The notes under the pieces: generated by a model
What the model saw: only the letters and a program-made list of their open reading frames with translations
Told to the model about the DNA's origin: nothing
Database searches by the model: none
Shown here: one piece after another, positions 53,045-59,364 of the stretch
Numbering within the stretch: the first letter of the stretch is position 1
Layout: the number at the start of each line of letters is the position of its first letter
Made by a program: the position numbers and the translations under genes
Assembly (NCBI GenBank): GCA_902786855.1
Contig: CADAEH010000014.1
Coordinates: forward strand, 1-62,662
Origin: an uncultured Eubacteriales bacterium
Lineage (GTDB): Bacteria; Bacillota; Clostridia; Peptostreptococcales; Anaerovoracaceae
Direction of reading: 5' to 3'
Length of the DNA stretch: 62,662 nt

Positions 53045-54418
53045 TCAGCGTGCTTGATCGCGATCGTTTCGGTTCCTGCCACGGCTCTTGGTGTGATCGC
53101 CTCGGCAATATTCGAGCTCTATGTTTATATCCTTGCGGACCTTTTCACTTCGCTCCAGTGTGAACTCAGCGGTCTTTAGTTCATTTCGTATTCCGGTGAT
53201 CTCTTTTGTAAGCTGGTCTCTTTCAGCCTTCAGCTTTTCTATCTGATCAGGTTCTGAAGTGCGTCTCAGTTTGTTTCTTAATTTGTTCCTAACTCCGAAA
53301 AGTTCGTCCATTCTCTTTTCTGAAACAGAGATGAAATCCTTAACATCATCCTCAGTTCTCAGATGCTCTCTTGCCATAAGTCTTGCACATGCAGAATACT
53401 TATCACACATCCTGCATGCTTCTCTCATCTCCGGTGACAGCGGCCTGTGCTTTTTCTTCGGGCGGTATCCGAGCAGATACAGATAGTGAAGATAAAGTCC
53501 ATAGAGACCTCCAATCTTTCGAGCTGTCTTCTTCGTTCCGCTGACATGGATGCGCTTATGCTTGGGCGGTTTCATGGTCATGCGAAGCTTTTCGCGGATG
53601 ACTGCTACAATCTCGCAATCATTTGCATTGACCCTCTGAGCGATCCTGTCGAGCTCATAATCTTCACCAAGCCTGTAAAGCCTTACAGCCTTCTGAGAAT
53701 TTACAGACCTGATAGTCGGATATTTTCTTGAATGGCTGTAGCTGACGATATATCCTTGCTGTTTCATCAGACTTATGAATGTCGGCATGTTGGTGCTGAG
53801 AGAAACAGCAGTATCTATAGCTTCGCGCATCAGATTGTATTTTGTCGGTTCACCATTCTTCTCGGCAAAATGGATCTGTCTCGGAGTTTTCCCATGTGGC
53901 TTTTCTATAACTGAAAGCCCGTTCTCACGGCATATCTCATCAGACAATCTGCGCAGTCTGCTATATGCACCTTTGTTGTCGTTGAACTTCTTTCCATCTA
54001 TGAATGAAACAGAGCAGACTACCAGGTGATTGTGCAGGTGATCACGGTCAAGATGAGTCGCGACCAGCACCTGATATCTGTCTCCCCATATTCTGCGAGC
54101 CAGCTCGACACCGAGCTGATGACACTGCTCAGGTGTCACTTCACCGGGCTTGAATGACTGATAGCAGTGATAGGCGACATTGCCTCCGGTCTTCCCAAAA
54201 TGATTCTGCACGTTCATCATCTCCTCTAAAGCAGTCTCAGCAAAGCAGTTAACGCCCGTTACATAACATGCTTTTTCATTCTCACTTACTGTTTTGCTGC
54301 CGTTCATGGCGTACTTTATGACTGATGTAAGGTCATCAGCAGTCTTTTCAGAGTCAGATGCATAATCCATAACACGCTTCAGGCTGTCTCTGACAGGCCA
54401 TATCTTAGTCGTTGCCAT
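53045..54418 (-). CDS. Relaxase/mobilization nuclease, MOBP type
   Basis: About 457 residues. The N-terminal relaxase domain begins MATTKIWPVRDSLKRVMDYA and carries the three-His metal motif THLDRDHLHNHLV (about 120-132), with Tyr residues upstream (KYAMNG, CYVTG, VAYHCYQSF) as candidates for the nicking Tyr. The C-terminal third is a coiled coil. ATG 54418 is preferred to ATG 54427 because GGAGG abuts the latter. It overlaps the MobC gene by 14 bases. It would nick oriT for transfer with a helper secretion system. Confidence 0.9.
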   Translation of the reverse strand: MATTKIWPVRDSLKRVMDYASDSEKTADDLTSVIKYAMNGSKTVSENEKACYVTGVNCFAETALEEMMNVQNHFGKTGGNVAYHCYQSFKPGEVTPEQCHQLGVELARRIWGDRYQVLVATHLDRDHLHNHLVVCSVSFIDGKKFNDNKGAYSRLRRLSDEICRENGLSVIEKPHGKTPRQIHFAEKNGEPTKYNLMREAIDTAVSLSTNMPTFISLMKQQGYIVSYSHSRKYPTIRSVNSQKAVRLYRLGEDYELDRIAQRVNANDCEIVAVIREKLRMTMKPPKHKRIHVSGTKKTARKIGGLYGLYLHYLYLLGYRPKKKHRPLSPEMREACRMCDKYSACARLMAREHLRTEDDVKDFISVSEKRMDELFGVRNKLRNKLRRTSEPDQIEKLKAERDQLTKEITGIRNELKTAEFTLERSEKVRKDINIELEYCRGDHTKSRGRNRNDRDQAR

Positions 54419-54758
54419 CAGTTTCATCCTCCGATCCGGGTCTGAAGTGCATCATCAGCTGCAGAGTCTCGACCAGTATCCGATACACTTTTTCAGAGTA
54501 ACTGTTACAAAAATCTTTGAATCCTGAATCATTTGAGCGTGATCCTGCTGCTCTGATCTCGTCTGCGACCTCAGACAATCGCATCAGACTGTCCTCGATC
54601 TCTTTCGGCGGGAGAGCCTTAGGCTCGATCTTCATCGCGAGTTTTCTTAAGTATTCAGATACGCTCAGCCTGCATCTTTTCGCATTTCGCACTATCTTTT
54701 TCTTTTCCTGCGGGGTCACTCTGATGTTGATCCCGAGATTCCTCTTCCTTTTTCCCAT
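54405..54758 (-). CDS. MobC-like relaxosome accessory protein
   Basis: A 117-residue protein with a basic ribbon-helix-helix start (NLGINIRVTPQEKKKIVRNA, about 7-26, and CRLSVSEYLRKLAM), as in MobC/BfmC proteins that open oriT DNA. A helical tail follows. Its start codon follows AAAGGAAG. It lies directly upstream of the relaxase gene, the usual mobC-mobA order. Confidence 0.82.
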   Translation of the reverse strand: MGKRKRNLGINIRVTPQEKKKIVRNAKRCRLSVSEYLRKLAMKIEPKALPPKEIEDSLMRLSEVADEIRAAGSRSNDSGFKDFCNSYSEKVYRILVETLQLMMHFRPGSEDETDGND

Positions 54759-54824
54759 ATAAACTTCCTTTCTTTGATGACAAATGTCGCACTTAAATTA
54801 GTTTGTTTAACAATTGGGGTTGCA

Positions 54825-54840
54825 GGGGCGATGCCCCTCC
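54825..54840 (-). repeat. Hairpin upstream of the mob genes, possible oriT part
   Basis: AGGGGC-GAT-GCCCCT is a perfect short stem in the non-coding region in front of mobC, a place where oriT hairpins often lie. No nick site is recognisable. Confidence 0.4.
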
Positions 54841-54952
54841 CGGTATTGCCACACCTGGCAGTGCCGCGGCTATGTTCACAGGCGGTATTCCGTCTGGCGA
54901 TACATAGCCTATGCTCGCTACTCCTATGGACAGACCTCCGGCTGCCCATAGC

Positions 54953-55045
54953 GGCAATACATGTGGCAATGCACAGTTGTTATTCTTCTTTGAAAGAAGG
55001 CAATACAATGCGGCAATACTTCAAAGCTGCCTGAATGACGGCAAT
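54953..55045. repeat. GGCAAT repeats in the mob-rep intergenic region
   Basis: GGCAAT starts at 54953, 54965, 54999, 55012 and 55040, three of them as GGCAATAC; the inverse ATTGCC is at 54844. The 310-base region 54759-55068 contains no convincing gene, so these may be binding sites for the MobC or RepA-like protein. Confidence 0.5.
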
Positions 55046-55060
55046 GACGCTAATGACGGT
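55034..55060. repeat. Iteron-like 9-bp tandem repeats, non-coding side
   Basis: Three tandem 9-mers: AATGACGGC, AATGACGCT, AATGACGGT. They face four reverse-oriented copies at 55081-55116 across the stop codon of the RepA-like gene, making a mirrored array typical of replication origins. Confidence 0.6.
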
Positions 55061-55068
55061 ATATCGCT

Positions 55069-56136
55069 CTAGAGCAGGGAAGCGTCATAAGCGTCATAAG
55101 CGTCATGAGCGTCATCCTGCTCAGGCTGTCCCGTTTCAGCACCTTCAACAGTGAACACATAGTTTCTTTCACTTGATACGCGCCTGCTGCTGTATGTGAT
55201 GCCGAGAGGGAGCAGCACTTCATCGTGGAACTTAGACAGGGCTCTGCTGAGAGCATGGGGCTTGACATCAGAGATACCGATCTCTGCAAGAAGCTCTGAC
55301 ATGGTTCCTGTGAATCCACCCTCTGCTAAGAGAAAGTCGACTGCCTTGTACACGACCTCAGGGACATTCTCTCTGGCGATCTCCTCTTCGGATCTCTCTT
55401 CCAGCACCTGCCACTGGGGGTGCTGCCACTGCATCACGAGCTCGATATCCGGCGCATCACGTCCGCTCACGCTCAGCGTGCCGGCAGTGCCTCCACGGTT
55501 CTTTCGAAGGATCAGTATCATATCTGCCGCTCCTGTTACGGCGGATGAACCGAGCACATCATTATTGCCATCGGTCTTGTCGCGCTTCTTGCGTGTATGA
55601 TGGACAAGTACTATGGCTGCACCATGTTTGTCTGCGATGTCTTTGATCTTAGCCAGTTCTTCGTACTCAATGCCATACTGGTTTGCATTGGAAGCAGGAT
55701 CTGATGTTCGGATCTTCTGCAGGGTATCAACTATGACAAGTCTTATCTCCGGGTCAGCATCAAGACATGCTTCAAGGTCTTTGATGAAGTCATTGCCCGG
55801 AGCCTTGAGTGAGATAGCGTAGTAGAAATCCGATGCAGGTGCTGTTCCCATATCCAGCAGTCTGTGCTTGATCCTTACGTCTGTATCTTCCAGAGCGAAA
55901 TATGCTGCATGGCATTGCCTGACATCATGCCCGAGAAAAGGGGTGCCAAGACTGACAGACATCGCCAGATCCAGCATGAGCCAGCTCTTGCAGGATTTAC
56001 TTGCACCTGCGATCACTGTCAGGCCGGAAGGGATGAGGCCGTCTACTATCATCTCGGTATCACTGCGGACAAGCGGGTTGTAGTAAAGCTCTTCTGCGCT
56101 TTTAAGATTAGTGTTATTGATCATTTTTTCTGTCAT
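55069..56136 (-). CDS. RepA-like hexameric helicase (AAA_25/RecA fold)
   Basis: A 355-residue ATPase. Walker A is IAGASKSCKSWLMLDLA (about 42-58), Walker B RLVIVDTLQKIR (about 131-142), and VLVHHTRKKRDKT is a sensor/L2-like loop, as in RSF1010-type RepA and KaiC-related helicases. The C-terminal part (about 255-335) looks like a winged helix, and the last 15 residues are an Asp/Ala/Tyr repeat encoded by iterons. It probably drives replication of the excised element. The ATG follows AAAGGAG on the minus strand. Confidence 0.82.
   Translation of the reverse strand: MTEKMINNTNLKSAEELYYNPLVRSDTEMIVDGLIPSGLTVIAGASKSCKSWLMLDLAMSVSLGTPFLGHDVRQCHAAYFALEDTDVRIKHRLLDMGTAPASDFYYAISLKAPGNDFIKDLEACLDADPEIRLVIVDTLQKIRTSDPASNANQYGIEYEELAKIKDIADKHGAAIVLVHHTRKKRDKTDGNNDVLGSSAVTGAADMILILRKNRGGTAGTLSVSGRDAPDIELVMQWQHPQWQVLEERSEEEIARENVPEVVYKAVDFLLAEGGFTGTMSELLAEIGISDVKPHALSRALSKFHDEVLLPLGITYSSRRVSSERNYVFTVEGAETGQPEQDDAHDAYDAYDASLL
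55081..55116. repeat. Iteron-like 9-bp tandem repeats, coding side
   Basis: Four tandem 9-mers: AGCGTCATA, AGCGTCATA, AGCGTCATG, AGCGTCATC, the reverse complement of the AATGACGCT repeats. They lie within the last codons of the RepA-like gene and encode a DAY/DAS repeat in the protein tail. Confidence 0.65.
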
Positions 56137-56160
56137 AAATATCTCCTTTCGTTAAATAAG

Positions 56161-56340
56161 CTATTGATCATTTTTCTTTCGTCGCTTGGACAGGTATGCA
56201 GGGCATGTGATGACAGTTGCTCTGAAGCTTTGCTTACATCCACGCTCGCACCTGCGGCACAGCTGTGCGTAGGTAATACGCCCGCGATCGTTAAGAAAGA
56301 AGGCCAGTTCTTCCTTGTCGCGATTTGACATCCTTGGCAT
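56161..56340 (-). CDS. Small cysteine-rich protein of the mobile element
   Basis: A 59-residue basic protein, MPRMSNRDKEELAFFLN at the start, with CRRCERGCKQSF and a later Cys-Pro, arranged like a small zinc-binding domain. It lies 24 bases upstream of the RepA-like gene on the same strand. ATG 56340 has GGAGGTG six bases before it, which favours it over an ATG nine bases earlier. I do not recognise the family; such small proteins in elements often regulate DNA processing. Confidence 0.65.
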   Translation of the reverse strand: MPRMSNRDKEELAFFLNDRGRITYAQLCRRCERGCKQSFRATVITCPAYLSKRRKKNDQ

Positions 56341-56581
56341 TTTTCTCACCTCCGATCTTCATAGAGATGTCTTCAATAGAAATAACCTGAAAAACAAAAG
56401 CGCCCACCCGACCCGAAGCCTGTGTAGCTTTTCGGGGCGAAAATGGACTTTTTTCTTCGCTGTGAAGCGGGTATTCAGTCAAACAGTAGCCTTTTACCCT
56501 GCTGCTTGCCTTTTAGTTAAAACGGCTGATTAATAGCTGTCCTGAAAATCTCCCTCGCATCATCAACAAGCAAAATAGCTG
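56341..56581. other. Divergent intergenic region of the element
   Basis: There is no gene here. CCGAAGC and GCTTTTCGG (about 56414-56438) form an imperfect hairpin. The region must hold the minus-strand promoter for the small Cys-rich/RepA-like/mob genes, but I could not place it with confidence. Confidence 0.5.
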
Positions 56582-56610
56582 TTGAAAAGGGGAGAGTGAG
56601 ACCGTATAAT
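56582..56610 (+). promoter_or_regulatory. Promoter of the sigma-like gene
   Basis: TTGAAA at 56582-56587, exact 17-base spacer, TATAAT at 56605-56610. It is one of the best promoters in the window. Confidence 0.8.
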
Positions 56611-56620
56611 AAGCTTATAA

Positions 56621-56636
56621 AAGAACATATGTTCTT
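56621..56636. promoter_or_regulatory. LexA (DinR)-type SOS box
   Basis: AAGAACATATGTTCTT is a perfect 16-base palindrome. Its core GAACATATGTTC fits the Gram-positive LexA consensus CGAACRNRYGTTYC. It begins ten bases after the -10 box, over the expected transcription start, so LexA binding would block the promoter until DNA damage. Confidence 0.7.
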
Positions 56637-56716
56637 AAATTTCCTCTAGATCCTTTTCTTCCTTCTACTATATGGAGAAATCTAAGGGGTAAAACGGAAC
56701 TTTTATTTTTGAAGCT

Positions 56717-57604
56717 ATGGAAAAAACTTTTGAGGACACACAAATAAACGAATCATCGCGCGAAGAATGGTACGAAGACTTCATGCGCCTGATGGATGAG
56801 GAATATGAGGATTACGGGGACTATGGCTTCATGGATGATCCGGTGGCTATCGAGGAGATCGCTCTGGAAGAAGAGCAGGCGATGGCTGATGAGTGGAAGT
56901 CCAAAAACAAGGTCATTATAGACCCCGATGATGAGGAAGAATGCAATGTCCCTGCTGAGGTCATCAGGCTCAGAGACATCAAACTCCCTGAAGACAGTAA
57001 GCATATAAAGGTACTGAAACGTGATCTGAGGCTGGAGATGCTCAGAAGACTGGAGCAGGCAGCAAGGACAGTGACAGACTTCAGGAACCTCAATAACTGG
57101 TATGATTATCTTGAAGAGCTCGAGCGGCACAGGATCCGTGACCATGAGCTGTTCAGAAACGGAGAAGATTTTCCGATCGAATATGGTGAAAATGAACATG
57201 GCGGTATCTTTCCGGCTTATCTTGGTACTGTCATTGAACGCCAGCTGCGTAAGGGAGACTTCCTGGATGCTATATACTGCAAGCCAGACACCATCGATGA
57301 GCTGGTAACGACTGACTACATGATACATTTCATGAGAGCTATAGATAAGGACGAGAGGGAGCTGTTTTACTTCAAGGCCCTCGAAGATCTTTCTTCTGCT
57401 GAGATTGCGAAGATGCGAAACCAGACGGACAGGGCAGTGCGGAAGGCGTGGAAGAATCTTCTGTTTCATCTGCGGCAGCGAACAATGGGTGTGCTTATCT
57501 TCAGAAGTGACAAGGACTATCCATTCACCGGCGATGAGCAACGGTTCCTTGATACCTGCCGCGAGAAATATGAATTCCGGCTTGAAGCTGCGGGTAATGG
57601 CTGA
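56717..57604 (+). CDS. Sigma-70 region 4-like regulatory protein
   Basis: A 295-residue protein. Residues 1-80 are strongly acidic (runs of Glu/Asp); the middle (about 85-205) is helical with no recognised domain; residues about 210-257 (DERELFYFKALEDLSSAEIAKM and then RKAWKNLLFHLRQR) resemble sigma factor region 4 with a helix-turn-helix. No region 2 is visible, so it may be a DNA-binding activator rather than a full sigma factor. Its promoter carries a LexA-type box. No strong ribosome binding site precedes ATG 56717. Confidence 0.72.
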   Translation: MEKTFEDTQINESSREEWYEDFMRLMDEEYEDYGDYGFMDDPVAIEEIALEEEQAMADEWKSKNKVIIDPDDEEECNVPAEVIRLRDIKLPEDSKHIKVLKRDLRLEMLRRLEQAARTVTDFRNLNNWYDYLEELERHRIRDHELFRNGEDFPIEYGENEHGGIFPAYLGTVIERQLRKGDFLDAIYCKPDTIDELVTTDYMIHFMRAIDKDERELFYFKALEDLSSAEIAKMRNQTDRAVRKAWKNLLFHLRQRTMGVLIFRSDKDYPFTGDEQRFLDTCREKYEFRLEAAGNG

Positions 57605-57618
57605 TGAAAAATGACCTA

Positions 57619-57627
57619 TGCTATAAT
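57619..57627 (+). promoter_or_regulatory. Extended -10 promoter of the zinc-motif gene
   Basis: TGCTATAAT is a perfect extended -10 element, 55 bases before ATG 57682. A -35 box is not evident. Confidence 0.55.
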
Positions 57628-57681
57628 GTTTTTATCGATAACAAACTATAATTTTTAATGTTTGTGAATGAAGGCTGAACT

Positions 57682-58572
57682 ATGAACAAACTCTTTGAAC
57701 ATTCCAAATCATTCTGGGTAAAGTACAGTGATTATGTCATAAAGGAGAACTCAGACGGCAGGAAATACCTTCAGGCTGCACCTGAGGCTGAACCGAAACT
57801 GTACGATCCTATAGATAACTTTGAGAACATCACTTTGGATGCTGTAAACATCGGCCGTCTTTGCATGAGCCAGGAAGCGACAGAAAGCGAAAAGCATGAT
57901 GCGATACGTGGCTTTGCTCTCAAGTACGGACTGCTGGGCATAATGACAGCGATCCCGACTACCCCGCGATTTCTGTCATATGAGAATGTATTTTTCCCAA
58001 AGAACCACTTCATCCGGGAAGAGTCCATGACAGTAAAGGAGTATATGGATGGGTTCTATCCATTCAGGAAGCTGGATATCCGTAAGAAGGGTGACGAGTA
58101 CAGCTGGACACTTGAAGGTGACAGAGGATCTGTACTGCTCGGGATCATGACAGATGGTCGTCCCATTGAAACCCATATGTCTTTTCAGCGTGAATACGCA
58201 GAGAGACTGGACTGGATGGAAGAGCAGTTCATAGACTGGGCGTTCAATCTCATGGTTGTTTTCTTTTATTATGAAGATAAGGGCGGATTTACAGAAAGGC
58301 AGAAGGAGTTTCACAGGCAAAGCATGGCAGCCTTTGATGGACTTACTCCGACATACCATGTTGAGCTTATGGACGACAGACCGTATCTTGTGTGGAATTT
58401 CAATTCACTGCTCCAAGGGATACAGCTGATGTTCAGCATGATGCTGACTGATGAGTATAAGCCGATCAAGTTTTGCAGAAACTGCGGAAAAGCGTTTATT
58501 GCAAGACGATACAGGGATAAGTTCTGCAGCAAGGAATGTTCAGAAGAGTGGAAAGAGAAGAGTGATTCCTGA
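57682..58572 (+). CDS. Zinc-motif protein of the mobile element, unknown function
   Basis: A 296-residue protein with an uncharacterised body and a C-terminal treble-clef-like motif, KFCRNCGKAFIARRYRDKF followed by CSKECSEEW (Cys pattern CxxC...CxxxC, about 262-285), similar to the C-terminal motif of DUF6076/ABATE-type proteins. An AAGG site precedes ATG 57682. It faces the same way as the sigma-like gene and may share its regulation by read-through, but has its own promoter. As the only non-transfer gene it is the best cargo candidate. Confidence 0.75.
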   Translation: MNKLFEHSKSFWVKYSDYVIKENSDGRKYLQAAPEAEPKLYDPIDNFENITLDAVNIGRLCMSQEATESEKHDAIRGFALKYGLLGIMTAIPTTPRFLSYENVFFPKNHFIREESMTVKEYMDGFYPFRKLDIRKKGDEYSWTLEGDRGSVLLGIMTDGRPIETHMSFQREYAERLDWMEEQFIDWAFNLMVVFFYYEDKGGFTERQKEFHRQSMAAFDGLTPTYHVELMDDRPYLVWNFNSLLQGIQLMFSMMLTDEYKPIKFCRNCGKAFIARRYRDKFCSKECSEEWKEKSDS

Positions 58573-58608
58573 AAAAACTGTCAATTAGGTCATTTTGCAT
58601 ATAAACAT

Positions 58609-58632
58609 AGTCATTTCATTGAAATATGACTT
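58609..58632. repeat. Imperfect palindrome after the zinc-motif gene
   Basis: GTCATTTCATTGAAATATGAC is nearly self-complementary, and GTCATTT recurs nearby. It may be an operator or a weak terminator. Confidence 0.35.
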
Positions 58633-58692
58633 TATTGACTTCTTTTCTGTCATTTCCGATACTATTGACAATACTGCATGTATAGATTGTAC

Positions 58693-58774
58693 ATGCATCT
58701 GAATTCTCCTATAGTGAAGAGCATGAGTTTGATACGCTTGAGGAAATGATAGAAGCGTACTTGAGGGGTAATTA
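58693..58774 (+). pseudogene. Gene remnant near the right end of the element
   Basis: An open frame ending at TAG 58774 encodes EFSYSEEHEFDTLEEMIEAY plus a few residues, but has no usable start because a stop lies just upstream. It looks like the end of a decayed gene. The rest of 58573-59016 is AT-rich with no intact gene of size. Confidence 0.3.
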
Positions 58775-58784
58775 GAAGATATTA

Positions 58785-58895
58785 ATGATTAAAGGGAATG
58801 AGAGGTTTGAGAAAAAACTGATCGTTATTCTGGATGAACAAAATGATCCTGAAGAATACAGAAAACTTGGAGGCAGGAAACGATTGATCATGTAG
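58785..58895 (+). CDS. Possible very short protein
   Basis: A 36-codon frame, ATG 58785 to TAG 58895, encoding MIKGNERFEKKLIVILDEQ and a basic end (GGRKRLIM). It has no convincing ribosome binding site and no recognised family. It may be part of the same decayed region. Confidence 0.25.
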   Translation: MIKGNERFEKKLIVILDEQNDPEEYRKLGGRKRLIM

Positions 58896-58935
58896 GAGAT
58901 ATGTAAGGATCTGGAAAACCAGAAAAATTGACAGT

Positions 58936-58958
58936 TTTGGATACACTTCTGGATACAC
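58936..58958. repeat. Recombinase arm-type repeats, right end
   Basis: TTTGGATACAC at 58936-58946 and TCTGGATACAC at 58948-58958 match the repeats near the left end. The spacing differs (12 bases here against 20). Confidence 0.6.
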
Positions 58959-59016
58959 TGTGTGAGGGACGTCACTCCTTTCTTGAAATTTCAATGGTTC
59001 CAGACGTGCTTAAATC

Positions 59017-59041
59017 TTCAAATCCCCCTCTCTCCGCCATA
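59017..59041. repeat. attR: right copy of the 25-bp direct repeat
   Basis: Identical to 51517-51541. It contains the tRNA-Ser 3' end without the rest of the gene. Sequence beyond it is the original downstream flank of the tRNA gene. Confidence 0.93.
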
Positions 59042-59063
59042 TATGCGGCATACGAGCCGTTTC

Positions 59064-59094
59064 GAGAGTCGTTCTATGAACGGCTCTCTTTTTT
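59064..59094 (+). terminator. Original tRNA-Ser terminator, now beyond attR
   Basis: GAGAGTCGTTC at 59064-59074 pairs with GAACGGCTCTC at 59078-59088 with one G-U pair, followed by six T. Before insertion it would have lain about 25 bases after tRNA-Ser. Confidence 0.8.
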
Positions 59095-59151
59095 AGTGTC
59101 CAGGATTATCATTGGCAGACTGCCGGACGGATATTAGATGAAACAACACTG

Positions 59152-59165
59152 TGTAATCGTTTCCA
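59152..59165. promoter_or_regulatory. Upstream LacI/CcpA-type operator
   Basis: Read on the minus strand it is TGGAAACGATTACA, a full match to the cre consensus TGNAANCGNNNNCA used by LacI-family proteins. It shares the 11-mer TGGAAACGATT with the operator at 59302, in opposite orientation and 150 bases away. Confidence 0.6.
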
Positions 59166-59246
59166 AAACAGCAATGACTTACATTCTCAAAATACCGATC
59201 ATCCCTGGATTAGGACAATAAATCCAGAAAAAATCGCAAAAAACGC

Positions 59247-59275
59247 TTGCATTTCCGGACTGTTTTTATTATATT
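59247..59275 (+). promoter_or_regulatory. Promoter of the sugar ABC importer
   Basis: TTGCAT at 59247-59252, 17-base spacer, TATATT at 59270-59275. The expected start is near 59282. Confidence 0.7.
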
Positions 59276-59301
59276 GAAATACAGAAGGGATAACCTTAAA
59301 T

Positions 59302-59315
59302 TGGAAACGATTCAA
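59302..59315. promoter_or_regulatory. Downstream LacI/CcpA-type operator
   Basis: TGGAAACGATTCAA matches the cre-type consensus with one mismatch. It lies about 20 bases past the expected start, where a bound repressor would block elongation, and pairs with the site at 59152. Confidence 0.6.
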
Positions 59316-59364
59316 TTATCCCGCAAATTAATTACTTGTTGGATTTATTCTAGGAGGAATAGTC

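Larger units (their letters stand above)
51517..59041. mobile_element. Integrative mobilizable element in tRNA-Ser
   Basis: The element spans 7.5 kb between 25-bp att repeats. Minus-strand genes: tyrosine recombinase, MOBP-type relaxase, MobC-like protein, RepA-like helicase, small Cys-rich protein. Plus-strand genes: sigma-like protein under a LexA-type box and a zinc-motif protein. No coupling protein or type IV secretion genes are present, so it should be mobilised by a helper. The recombinase gene is visibly more AT-rich than the flanking chromosome. Inverted and direct copies of TCTGGATACAC near both ends look like arm-type recombinase sites. Confidence 0.9.

Noticed and set aside
54774-55034. 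An 86-codon plus-strand frame in the mob-rep intergenic block
   Set aside because: It has no ribosome binding site, odd composition, and lies across repeats; it is better explained as non-coding DNA.
56753-57541. A 262-codon minus-strand frame opposite the sigma-like gene
   Set aside because: The plus-strand gene has a strong promoter and a helix-turn-helix; the antisense protein has no motifs and no ribosome binding site.
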